Below, one piece after another: positions 1-8,760 of a stretch of DNA of 47,105 bases. The notes beneath the pieces were generated by a model. The model had not been told where the DNA came from, searched no databases, and saw nothing but the letters and a program-made list of their open reading frames with translations. This DNA comes from Candidatus Omnitrophota bacterium. GTDB lineage: Bacteria > Omnitrophota > Gorgyraeia > Zapsychrales > Fredricksoniimonadaceae. The DNA lies in NCBI GenBank assembly GCA_903861305.1, contig CAIOTT010000053.1, positions 1 through 47,105 on the forward strand, read 5' to 3'. Position 1 is the stretch's first letter. Each line of letters opens with the position of its first letter. Position numbers and translations under genes: made by a program.

Positions 1-1935
1 AAGACAGATCCGAAAGGGAATATGGTGAGATTTTCTGTAAGAGATTCATTTTATCATTCCAAATATAAGTGGGCAACGGAGGATGTTGACGTTGCCAATA
101 ATATAAAGATCGAAACTGTGGATAACCGAGGATCACCACGAAGGGTTTTCAAATTTGTCAGTAAATTATTTAATGTTGAAGGACGTCTCGATGGAGTTGA
201 TGTTGATGTCAAAGCAACCGTTTATTCAGGATATAGCGAGGCCACTTTTAAATCAAGTCCTGATGAATACGGGCAGCTTCATGTTCGTGGACATAATGTT
301 AATTGGCGGGATCAAGATGTGATGAACCTTATTAGTGGGGTAGGCCCGGGGGAAGGTAAACAAAAGTTTGTTAATGATCTTACGGTATTAAAGCCCGAGA
401 CGGTCCAAAGTCTTACAATGGCGGCTAATCGTGAACTGTTGCAAGAGAATGTGCCATCTTTAGCCGGTAGGGATGCTTCCCAGACACGTCAGGTATCCAG
501 CTGGACCATTGAGAATACTAAAATTTACCAGAAGTACCCGATGATGAATGCCCAGGGGGTCAAGGAAATGTATCAAGGCGATGAGATGACCCTGGGGCAG
601 GCGGCATTTGACAGGCTTATCCGCGACCTGCGGTCCGCCGGCCTGGACATGTTTGCCAAGAAGTTATTAGTTGCCCCGAGATTTATTCCGAGGACATCCT
701 GGCGGAATGAGGATTTTGCAATTGTTCTTCGGGAACTCATCATGAACTCTCTGGATGCGAATGCCGGCAAAATTGAGCTCAAGGCTGTTGTCGCGAAGGA
801 AGACCTGGTTTTGGAGATAACAGATAACGGGAGAGGGTTTCATGCGCTCATTGATATAAACAAGGTCGAGGAAGGGGTTACTTCACAGAGAAATGTGTCT
901 AATAACCGCGGCAAAGGCCGGGCGTATTGCCAGGCGTTCGTCAAGGAGGTATTCGGGGAGAACAGTTCCATTCAATGGCTTGAGAACATGAATGATCCGC
1001 AATTGCCGAAAAAAGGTGTCACGGTCAGGATCGTTATTCCCGCTCCGACCAAGAATGGGTCTCAAACTGAAAAACCAGATAACGCCGATCACGCGATGCC
1101 GGAGGGCAAGCTGGAAAAAGAGATCCTTAAACTCGGGAGTCCAAGGATTGGTGATACCTATGATGGAAAACAAGATGATCTATATTCGGCACAGGATATT
1201 TGGGACAGGCTTGAAGGTGAGGACATGAAGCTGGCGTTCCTTAAGGCGATGGACGATGTCAGGCCGGAAAAGAAGATACTGGTGAAGCAATATATGCAAA
1301 GGGGGAACAATATAGACTTGAGCCGGTGGATCGTTTATGTGGACAGGACAGGAAAAGTCCTCGGCCGGATGAGCACAAAGGTTAATCAGTATGAAGTATA
1401 TCTTGGCGATCTCGGTGTGGTGCCGGATTTTCAGGGGCTTCATATCGGCAGCAGAATGTTCTTGTATTTTTGTCGCGAGTGCGACAGGCGCCAGGGCAGT
1501 ATGGGTAATTTTTATGCCGAAGGAAGTTCGAGCGGGTTTTATTCTACATTTCTTGAAAGAATGAACGTGACTGGGTTCACGACGAAAATGAACAATGATG
1601 ATGATTGGACCAGGATCAGGATAGATCCCGGTGCTTTTCGTTCGGTCAATTGGGATAAAGTTCATGCGGACATAGGCGTGGCCGGAGCTGAAATGAAAAA
1701 TGATCTTCAAGATGCCGGCATGGCCCAGGAAAACGATCTTGGCGGTATCGACCTTAATTCGTCCAACCTGAATTTGCAGATCAAACGCGACGGGCAGGGT
1801 GTGGCGCTGCCTTTGCGGATGCAGGATATCGAGAACATCAAGATAGACGGTTTGACGCCCGAGATCATTTCGATCCAGCCCCTGACAACATTGCCTGTCT
1901 TGAGTTCGGCGTCGGCGAGGAGCGGACGGTTATGA
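1..1935 (+). CDS. Giant-family protein, 5' partial: GHKL ATPase + GNAT acetyltransferase + GGID tail
   Basis: The frame is open from base 1 and the first Met (base 22) has no signal peptide, so the gene almost certainly begins upstream and its conserved head is missing. About residues 1-220 (from base 22) are unrecognised and AT-richer than the rest. A GHKL/HATPase fold follows at about 700-1050: N-box LRELIMNSLDAN, G1 motif DNGRGF, and a glycine-rich lid RGKGRAYC. A GNAT acetyltransferase fold lies at about 1310-1650, with the acetyl-CoA loop LGVVPDFQGLHIGSRMF. The protein ends in the family tail from 1741 (GGIDLNSSN, then IKIDGLTP). Its stop overlaps the next start by 4 bases (ATGA), so the two are probably translationally coupled. 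The GHKL and GNAT calls rest on motifs; substrates are unknown. A histidine-kinase role is not supported, because no HisKA helix or receiver is visible. Confidence 0.85.
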   Translation, partial: KTDPKGNMVRFSVRDSFYHSKYKWATEDVDVANNIKIETVDNRGSPRRVFKFVSKLFNVEGRLDGVDVDVKATVYSGYSEATFKSSPDEYGQLHVRGHNVNWRDQDVMNLISGVGPGEGKQKFVNDLTVLKPETVQSLTMAANRELLQENVPSLAGRDASQTRQVSSWTIENTKIYQKYPMMNAQGVKEMYQGDEMTLGQAAFDRLIRDLRSAGLDMFAKKLLVAPRFIPRTSWRNEDFAIVLRELIMNSLDANAGKIELKAVVAKEDLVLEITDNGRGFHALIDINKVEEGVTSQRNVSNNRGKGRAYCQAFVKEVFGENSSIQWLENMNDPQLPKKGVTVRIVIPAPTKNGSQTEKPDNADHAMPEGKLEKEILKLGSPRIGDTYDGKQDDLYSAQDIWDRLEGEDMKLAFLKAMDDVRPEKKILVKQYMQRGNNIDLSRWIVYVDRTGKVLGRMSTKVNQYEVYLGDLGVVPDFQGLHIGSRMFLYFCRECDRRQGSMGNFYAEGSSSGFYSTFLERMNVTGFTTKMNNDDDWTRIRIDPGAFRSVNWDKVHADIGVAGAEMKNDLQDAGMAQENDLGGIDLNSSNLNLQIKRDGQGVALPLRMQDIENIKIDGLTPEIISIQPLTTLPVLSSASARSGRL

Positions 1936-4900
1936 GGCCAGCGATGAGCGTTACAAAGCGGATGATGGTGACAGGGCTTCTGGTGTCATTTTTTATAACA
2001 ACCGTTATGCCCGCAGGCCTGGCGTCCGAGATGCCCTTGATGCCCAAGCCGGGGGCTATGGTGGCGCTCACCGCGCCTTTTGTACCAGCCCAGCTATGGG
2101 GCATGTCTGTTTCTCCCGACGATCCGTTCAGGTTTGATTTCCTGGTCAAAAGGGGTGATGTCAATTTGCCGGATGTCCAGAAACAGGCGGAGTATCTAAA
2201 ACTGGTCAAATATTTCCTTGCCGCGCTGGCTGTTCCGGATACGGACCAGTGGGTCAACCTGTCACCTTATGAGAAGGACCGTATCATTCCCGACAACTTT
2301 GGCCTGACGGAAATGGGCCGCGACCTGCTGGCGCAGGATTACCTGCTCAAGCAGCTTGCCGCGTCGTTGATCGACCCCGACACCGGGCTGGGAAAGAAAT
2401 TCTGGGATGGTGTTTATGCCGCGGCGTACAAGCGTTTTGGCACGACCGATGTGCCGACCGATATTTTTCATAAAGTCTGGATCTTGCCGGACAAGGCTGT
2501 TGTTTACGAGAAGAATAATAGCGTGTACGTCCTGGAAAGCCACTTGAAGGTGTTGACCGAAAAGGATTATCTGGCCGCGCAGAACGGGCCCGCGGGAAAG
2601 CCTTCATCCCAAACAGCGGCTGTCGCGGATATCGCGGCACAGGTCCTGAAAGAGGTCATTCTCCCCGCGGTCGAGAAGGAAGTGAATGAGGGCCATAGTT
2701 TCGCGCCCTTGCGCCAGGTTTACAGCGGGATGCTCCTGGCCACATGGTACAAACGCCGATTGAAGGGCACGGCCCTTGGGCAGTTGTATGCCGATCATGG
2801 CAAGGTCAAGGGCGTTGACCAGGACCCGGCCGTTAATCAGACGATCTACGCGCAGTATGTTGCGGCGTTCCGCAAGGGCGTCTTCAATATGATCCGGGAA
2901 GATGTGGACCGCTACGCGCAGGAGGTCATGCCGCGGAAGTATTTTTCCGGCGGGACGCGCAATACCTTTGATGCGTCGATGACCGAAGAGCAGGATGCGG
3001 CTAAAGCTGAAAAGGTGATAGGCGAAGGGCTTCCAGCGACAGATGTGGTGAAAGGGCAATTCGTGGACCCTGAAAGTCAGCGTGTCCCCGGTGGGGCGCA
3101 ACGCGCGGTGGATGGGGCTGATAAAATATGGCCCGATGAGCACCTGGCCGTATTTCTGCCGTTGATGACACAACAGCAGCTTTCTCCCGCGCAGATAAGG
3201 TCAATTGTCGAGGGGACAGGTATATCCTCCGGTGTTGTCGCGGATCTTTCTGTGACAGAAGAGGCCCTGACAAAGAATTTGGATCTCAACCTTGGAGAAG
3301 GCCATGGCCGGGAGGGTTTCCAAGCGGTTGTTAAGGCCGGGCTGCCGCAGAAACATTGGGGGCTTTTCTTTGAGCCGCAGATGGTCTTTCATTTTCAGGA
3401 ATTCCTGTCATTCATCGAAGTGTCGAAGATCGATCTTCGCGCTATAACTCCTTTGGAGCTTCGCCAGAAGTTCATTGAACATCTGGGGACGCGGGATGTG
3501 ATCAGGGGGGTGGTGGTAACAGAACCCACAGTGGATCAGCAGATGCGCACAGGGCTGGCGCCGCACGGCATTTCACCGGAGATTCTTTTAGAAAGGCTGC
3601 GTCAGGAGGGGATCTCCGGGGTCGTCCGAAGTGATCCGCATTTGAATTTCAGGAAAACCGGGATACTCAGGGTGACGTTAAGTGTTGCGCCTGCGGAGCT
3701 CGACGGGTATGCGGTGTTTGCGGCCCGTCGGATGAGGGAAATTGCAACAGATTCACGCATCTTGCAGCCTGATGAGAATGTTGCTGTGTATGGGTATAGA
3801 GTGCCGAATTTTTATCTCATGAACAGCGTGATCGGGGATGGTGCAAAGAGTTTAGGAGAGGCATGTGTGTTTTATCTTGCTTCCGGCTGGCTTCGTCAGG
3901 TTGAGATATATAGCCATACAACGGATGCTGAATACGAATATTGGAAGGACCGAGGTGAAAGGGATTGGCATATCACGGGACATGTGGTCAAAACTAAATT
4001 CCCCGTGGTTCAGGGTGCGGCCGAGGGTAAAGATAAAGGGCAGCGCACGGATACGGGGGAAGATCAGATCCGGGCCATGGCCGAAGAGCTGGTCGCTATC
4101 GCGGGCAACCAGGACCTGAGCCGGGCGGAACGTGTCAATAAGGCGCGCGCGATCGTTGAGGGCCAGCACGACGTGTATGTCTTAAGGCGGATGGCACACT
4201 TGTTCTGGTCAAGGCGTACGGAGGCCGGCGCTGACCTGAATTCCAATATCGTTAACGCGCTGGATGACGCGGCTAAAGAGCTGTGGTGGCAATCCTATGA
4301 AACGGCAATGAGGGATGTCCCTGACCAGAGAGCCGGCGATATCCTGGCCCGGATGGTGAAGGTTCAACAAATTATTCCTGCTGATAAAAAGGGTTCCTGG
4401 CAGGCGGAGATCCTCAAGATCGCCGACATGCTGGATCTCTACGAGCTTGGGAAAACGGATCGATATTACTGGCAGGAAAAGGCAAAATTTTCAACCGGCA
4501 ATGGAGAGTTTGATCATTTATTGTCCGAGACCTTACGTGACGCTGTTCATTGGAGGTCGTTCCATGACCAGGAAAGGATCAAGGAACTGGTGTTCTTTGA
4601 AGACCGCAAGAATACCGCAGGGACGCAGCGGCTGACCCTTGATGAATTGAACACCTTGATCCCTGAGAAGGGATATAAAGCCGCGTATTTGTTTTTGGGG
4701 CATGGGAGCAAAGCCCAGTTCAAGGATGTCAATGCCATGGAAAGGGCGTTGGACCAGACCGTGCGGGAATTCAATAATAAATACGGCTTCGGGAAATGGC
4801 TCCTGGTATTTGGCGGTGACCCGGCGGACCCGGCGAAGCCGGATATAGGCTTCCTTGTCAAACGGCTGAAGGAGAAGTATCCCGAGGTGCCTGTCCTGGC

Positions 4901-5507
4901 GGTCCAGGCCGATGAATACCAGCCCTATGGCGTCGGGAGCCATGTTGATCATGTCTTCAACTATCCGACCCAGAAGGACGGGCATGGGGGCGTCATCGAT
5001 GGCGGGTACAACGCATTGTCAGGAGAACTGCAGGGGGCGACGCGTTACTATCTGGGGGAAAAGTTCATTCGCAGTGGTTTGAGCGGGATCGTGACATTCG
5101 GCGGCGGGCCCATGACGCGGGATGAGGTCCAGTACGGGCTAAAGAATGGTTTGAAGGTTGTTTCTTATCAATTAGAAGCACGTTTCGCGCAGGACACAGG
5201 GAAAGGTCTTGGGGTCTTTGATGAATGGCTGGACGGGCAGGCGAAACTGGATGGTGTTGAACGGCGCAGTGTGGACGCGGCGGGGACCGTGGCGGAGAAC
5301 GTCCGCGGCGGTATTGATCTTGCGCAGGCGAATTTGGAGATGCAGATCAAACGCGATGCCGGTGACGCTACCCAAGCGTTACGGATGCAACATATTGAAA
5401 ATATCAGGATAGACGGGCTAACACCCAAGATCCTGTCGATCCAGCCGGCGATGACTTCGTCTAACATGAGCCCTGCCACGCCATCGTCGGCAGGGCCATC
5501 GGCATAG
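1932..5507 (+). CDS. Exported giant-family protein with SLOG-like C-terminal module
   Basis: 1191 residues. Residues 1-31 form a signal peptide (basic start, hydrophobic LLVSFFITTVMPAGLA). The conserved family head runs to about residue 340, with WVNLSPYEKDR, TEMGRDLLAQDY, FGTTDVPTD, EKEVNEG and PRKYFSGG. Residues about 345-700 match nothing I recognise. A helical stretch follows at about 710-910. Residues about 914-1087 look Rossmannoid: a strand-loop YLFLGHGSKAQF, a glycine-rich LLVFGGDPADP, and a second IVTFGGGPMTRDE. This is loosely like SLOG/LOG nucleotide-binding domains, with low confidence. The family tail starts at about 5308 (GGIDLAQAN, IRIDGLTPKIL). The start is fixed by the ATGA overlap with the upstream gene and by the signal peptide. 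The TAG stop is followed 12 bases later by the next paralogue, whose Shine-Dalgarno (GGAG) overlaps the stop region, so the three first genes form one transcription unit. Confidence 0.9.
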   Translation: MRPAMSVTKRMMVTGLLVSFFITTVMPAGLASEMPLMPKPGAMVALTAPFVPAQLWGMSVSPDDPFRFDFLVKRGDVNLPDVQKQAEYLKLVKYFLAALAVPDTDQWVNLSPYEKDRIIPDNFGLTEMGRDLLAQDYLLKQLAASLIDPDTGLGKKFWDGVYAAAYKRFGTTDVPTDIFHKVWILPDKAVVYEKNNSVYVLESHLKVLTEKDYLAAQNGPAGKPSSQTAAVADIAAQVLKEVILPAVEKEVNEGHSFAPLRQVYSGMLLATWYKRRLKGTALGQLYADHGKVKGVDQDPAVNQTIYAQYVAAFRKGVFNMIREDVDRYAQEVMPRKYFSGGTRNTFDASMTEEQDAAKAEKVIGEGLPATDVVKGQFVDPESQRVPGGAQRAVDGADKIWPDEHLAVFLPLMTQQQLSPAQIRSIVEGTGISSGVVADLSVTEEALTKNLDLNLGEGHGREGFQAVVKAGLPQKHWGLFFEPQMVFHFQEFLSFIEVSKIDLRAITPLELRQKFIEHLGTRDVIRGVVVTEPTVDQQMRTGLAPHGISPEILLERLRQEGISGVVRSDPHLNFRKTGILRVTLSVAPAELDGYAVFAARRMREIATDSRILQPDENVAVYGYRVPNFYLMNSVIGDGAKSLGEACVFYLASGWLRQVEIYSHTTDAEYEYWKDRGERDWHITGHVVKTKFPVVQGAAEGKDKGQRTDTGEDQIRAMAEELVAIAGNQDLSRAERVNKARAIVEGQHDVYVLRRMAHLFWSRRTEAGADLNSNIVNALDDAAKELWWQSYETAMRDVPDQRAGDILARMVKVQQIIPADKKGSWQAEILKIADMLDLYELGKTDRYYWQEKAKFSTGNGEFDHLLSETLRDAVHWRSFHDQERIKELVFFEDRKNTAGTQRLTLDELNTLIPEKGYKAAYLFLGHGSKAQFKDVNAMERALDQTVREFNNKYGFGKWLLVFGGDPADPAKPDIGFLVKRLKEKYPEVPVLAVQADEYQPYGVGSHVDHVFNYPTQKDGHGGVIDGGYNALSGELQGATRYYLGEKFIRSGLSGIVTFGGGPMTRDEVQYGLKNGLKVVSYQLEARFAQDTGKGLGVFDEWLDGQAKLDGVERRSVDAAGTVAENVRGGIDLAQANLEMQIKRDAGDATQALRMQHIENIRIDGLTPKILSIQPAMTSSNMSPATPSSAGPSA

Positions 5508-5519
5508 GAGCGGGCGATA

Positions 5520-8500
5520 ATGAGGATGAAGAAGGTCATGGATACGGTCCGGCGGTCAACGGTGGCGGGGCTGCTGGTGTCTTTTCTGACAGGGAGTTTT
5601 GTCCCGCCGGCCATGGCCGCGGATGTCATGTCGTTGATGCCGGTGCCCGGCGTGATGCTGGCGCACAGCGATCCATTCATCCCGGTCATCCTTAAAGGTA
5701 TGAAATTCGATCCGGCTTCCCCGTTGCGTTTTGATTTCATGTTCGATACCGGGAATACGGATCTTCCTGAAAGTGACCTGCGGAATGAAACAGGCCGTTC
5801 GATCCGGTATTTTCTTGCCGCGCTGACCGTTCCCGAGGACGATCTTTGGGTCAACCTTTCACCGTACGAGGGCGACAGGATCATCGCGCGTAATTTCGGG
5901 TTGACCGAGATGGGCCGTGATCTTTTGGCTGAAGATTATATCCTCAAACAGTTCACATCATCCTTGATGTTTCCGAAAAGCAGCCCTGGAAAAGAAATGT
6001 GGCAGAAGATCTATGACACGGCCTACGCGAAGTTCGGGACAACGGATATCCCTCTGGATGTTTTCAACAAGGTCTGGATCATGCCGGATGAAGCGACGGT
6101 TTATGTGAATGGCAATACCGTGTTCATCGCCGGAAGCCACCTTAAGGTCATGCTGGACATTGATCACGCGGCATTGAACAAGAACGCTGGTGCAACCCTT
6201 GGGTCAGGGCCGGGATCGATCACGCAGCAGGCGATACGGCAGGTCGTCCTTCCCGAGATCGAGAAGGAAGTGAACTTCGGCCGGAACTTTGCCGGATTGC
6301 GCCAGAGCTATCATGCCATGATCCTGGCGACGTGGTTCAAAAGGAATCTCAAGCGAAGCGTGCTGGGGGAGATCTATAGCGAGAAGAACATGGTTGCGGG
6401 GATCGACCGGGCCGAAAAGGATGTCCAGGTGAGGATCTGGCGGTCGTACGTCGAGGCCTACGCAAAGGGCGCGTTCAGCTATGTCAGCGATGAATTTGAC
6501 CCGGCATCGCAAACGACGATCGCCCGCAAGTATTTCTCCGGCGGTTATCGTCACAACCCCCGGGCTGTTAAGGAAATGAAGGTTTCATCCTGGACGATGG
6601 CGGATAAGGCCCAGGAGCAGCAGACCGGCACATATCTCCTTGCCGCCGCCGACCTTGAACCTGTCCGGGATAAAAGTAAATCGCTGAAGATGGTCCCTTC
6701 ACAGGAGATCCGCCAGAGATTTGCCGCGCTAAAGACCCCCGGGCGTGAAACGCTGATGGGGTTCATGCGAGATGCCGGCAACAGGGTCCAGCCTGTATTT
6801 TCAAACGGTGCGACATTCCAAAGCACACGGGAGATCACGCACACCGGCTGGGATCCGCGGCGGGAAATGAAGGTGCTCCCCCTGGCGGCCCTCGATCAAC
6901 GTAACGGGATCAGGTTGAAAGCCATCCATAAGACCGATGATTGGGATGTTTTGCCCGATGACCTGAAAACACTTTTGGAACAGGGCAGTGTGCTCGTCAC
7001 GGCGCCTGCGGATCAGGGGAGCGGTTATGCGGTCCTGATGGCGGTTACGCCCGAGAGCAGGTTCAGGAAGACTGAAGGCAGGTCGGGCGTCTTGTTGAAG
7101 GACGGCCTGCCGATCGTCGTTGAGAGTGATGGCAAAGAGTTTGTGGTCGAGATCAAGGGGCTTGGTAACGCGGAAGGCGGGTTTGATCCGGATTATCCGT
7201 TCTTAAGAGGCGGCGCACAGGTTTCTGAGACGGCGGCTGAGCTGGCCAGCCTGGAAATGATACGGGGCGCCCGTCGAGCGTTCGGTGAAGGGGAGACGGT
7301 CAGGGCTGTCGCTGACATTAATTTTCTTGTCCAGGGCAGGCTGCAGGGATATTTGATCAGGTTGTCACCGGGATCTGTCCGGGCGACATACAATGACAAT
7401 ATGGCGTTCCAGTTTGAAATACCAGAGGCTCAAAAGGTGGAACATATCGCCCGCGATATGGGCAGACAAATGGCTGAATATTTCAACGAAGGCTATATTC
7501 CCGCATCACACCCTGAGAATCTTGTTGCGGTCAATGGCGGGGAGCGTTTTATCTTTACGGATCATTCCGACATTGTCCCGGCGCATATTTTTCCGATGCG
7601 GTTGGAGGGGGAATATTACTATGTCGAAGGCATTATCGCTGCTTCATTAAATACCGTCAGTGAGATACCGGGTTACGCGCAATACAATGGTTTCAAGTTT
7701 TTCCTGGAAGGGTTGGCGGGCGGGTTGCTCGAAGCCGGGAGAATAACAGCCGGGGATAAAGTTGAACTGCTGGGACTGGCCCGGTTTGAGCAGATCAGGG
7801 ATCTTCTCTGGAAAAAGTTCATGGCCGTTGATCAGTATAAAGCCATTAAACTTCACGGTAAAACACCGCATATCTTCAGTTACCTTAAGTCCCGGGTCGA
7901 TGGTGATGTTTTTCGGGATTTGGAGGCGAAAGCCTCGCAGAAATATAAAACGAATCAGCAGGAAATCGAGAGATTCCGTCGGCGTATCCTTCAGGCAAGC
8001 GGTGAGGTTGATAATGATCAGACGTATGCGAAAGTCCAGGTCGCTGCCCTGGAAGAACAGAACCGGTTGTTGGAAAAGACCGGTTTTACGGCGAAAGGGA
8101 TCATTGAAGTTACTGACTCACCGGAGGCCAGGGCGTCGTTCAGGCCTGTCATGCTGGATCATCGGCATGTGAGTCCGAGTTCTGCGGCATATTTCGTCAT
8201 ATGGGACTTGTGGGGCAGCATTTTATCTGACTTGGGGAGCGTTGGTTTATATCTGGAGCAGGAAGTTGAGTTTTTGGGCACCGTAGCGGCTTCGGCAGAT
8301 GCCGGGCTGCTACCTGATGTGCAGAAGGATCTTGAGATAGCCCGGGAGCGGTCCGCGGCCGTAAGCCAGATGAGCCCGTATGATCTTTACCAGAAACTAT
8401 TGGTAGATCCGGCATATCCCAAAACCGTATCGATGCTGCCGTACCTGTCCGCGACCTCTGACGGCGCGCAGGAACTTGGCGGTATTGATATGAATGCCAG

Positions 8501-8669
8501 GCACTTACGCCTCAATGAGAAGGACGGTCCGCTGGATATGGCCCGCGGCCAGGATGCTGCGATGTTGCGCAAGAAAGGCATTCACGGGTTCAGTCCTGTT
8601 ATTGGGAGTATAACGCCCATGAAGGATATCCAGGCCTTTTTTGGAGCCGTCAAGGCCTCAGGAAGGTGA
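5520..8669 (+). CDS. Exported giant-family protein with possible SelO/kinase-like core
   Basis: 1049 residues. A signal peptide (about 1-34, cleavage near PAMAAD) precedes the conserved head to about residue 345 (WVNLSPYEGDR, TEMGRDLLAEDY, PRKYF, SGG). The central region, about 460-800, has an ordered set of motifs reminiscent of the SelO protein-AMPylase kinase fold. These are VVEIKGLGN near 542 (compare LKGAG), an SETAAELASLEM helix (compare the SelO SEAM helix), LIRLSPGSVRAT (compare RVAPSHLRF), then HPEN near 664-667 and FTDHSD near 680 as possible catalytic Asn and metal Asp. This is pattern similarity, not a proven homology. The tail at 8473-8666 (GGIDMNARH) is the most divergent copy in the array. 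Translation starts behind GGAG, 12 bases after the preceding gene and in the same frame as it. Confidence 0.88.
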   Translation: MRMKKVMDTVRRSTVAGLLVSFLTGSFVPPAMAADVMSLMPVPGVMLAHSDPFIPVILKGMKFDPASPLRFDFMFDTGNTDLPESDLRNETGRSIRYFLAALTVPEDDLWVNLSPYEGDRIIARNFGLTEMGRDLLAEDYILKQFTSSLMFPKSSPGKEMWQKIYDTAYAKFGTTDIPLDVFNKVWIMPDEATVYVNGNTVFIAGSHLKVMLDIDHAALNKNAGATLGSGPGSITQQAIRQVVLPEIEKEVNFGRNFAGLRQSYHAMILATWFKRNLKRSVLGEIYSEKNMVAGIDRAEKDVQVRIWRSYVEAYAKGAFSYVSDEFDPASQTTIARKYFSGGYRHNPRAVKEMKVSSWTMADKAQEQQTGTYLLAAADLEPVRDKSKSLKMVPSQEIRQRFAALKTPGRETLMGFMRDAGNRVQPVFSNGATFQSTREITHTGWDPRREMKVLPLAALDQRNGIRLKAIHKTDDWDVLPDDLKTLLEQGSVLVTAPADQGSGYAVLMAVTPESRFRKTEGRSGVLLKDGLPIVVESDGKEFVVEIKGLGNAEGGFDPDYPFLRGGAQVSETAAELASLEMIRGARRAFGEGETVRAVADINFLVQGRLQGYLIRLSPGSVRATYNDNMAFQFEIPEAQKVEHIARDMGRQMAEYFNEGYIPASHPENLVAVNGGERFIFTDHSDIVPAHIFPMRLEGEYYYVEGIIAASLNTVSEIPGYAQYNGFKFFLEGLAGGLLEAGRITAGDKVELLGLARFEQIRDLLWKKFMAVDQYKAIKLHGKTPHIFSYLKSRVDGDVFRDLEAKASQKYKTNQQEIERFRRRILQASGEVDNDQTYAKVQVAALEEQNRLLEKTGFTAKGIIEVTDSPEARASFRPVMLDHRHVSPSSAAYFVIWDLWGSILSDLGSVGLYLEQEVEFLGTVAASADAGLLPDVQKDLEIARERSAAVSQMSPYDLYQKLLVDPAYPKTVSMLPYLSATSDGAQELGGIDMNARHLRLNEKDGPLDMARGQDAAMLRKKGIHGFSPVIGSITPMKDIQAFFGAVKASGR

Positions 8670-8760
8670 AACACGCCAGCCATGTTGGCAATACTCATTT
8701 TTATCGGGTAAACTTCTTTTGGTGGGGAAAGACTTTTATGTTCGTTATAAGAGAGGCTCA

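Noticed and set aside
8641..8760. Upstream in-frame ATG for the 2979-residue giant
   Set aside because: It would overlap the previous gene and bury the signal peptide; 8761 has a Shine-Dalgarno and gives the family-typical N-terminus.
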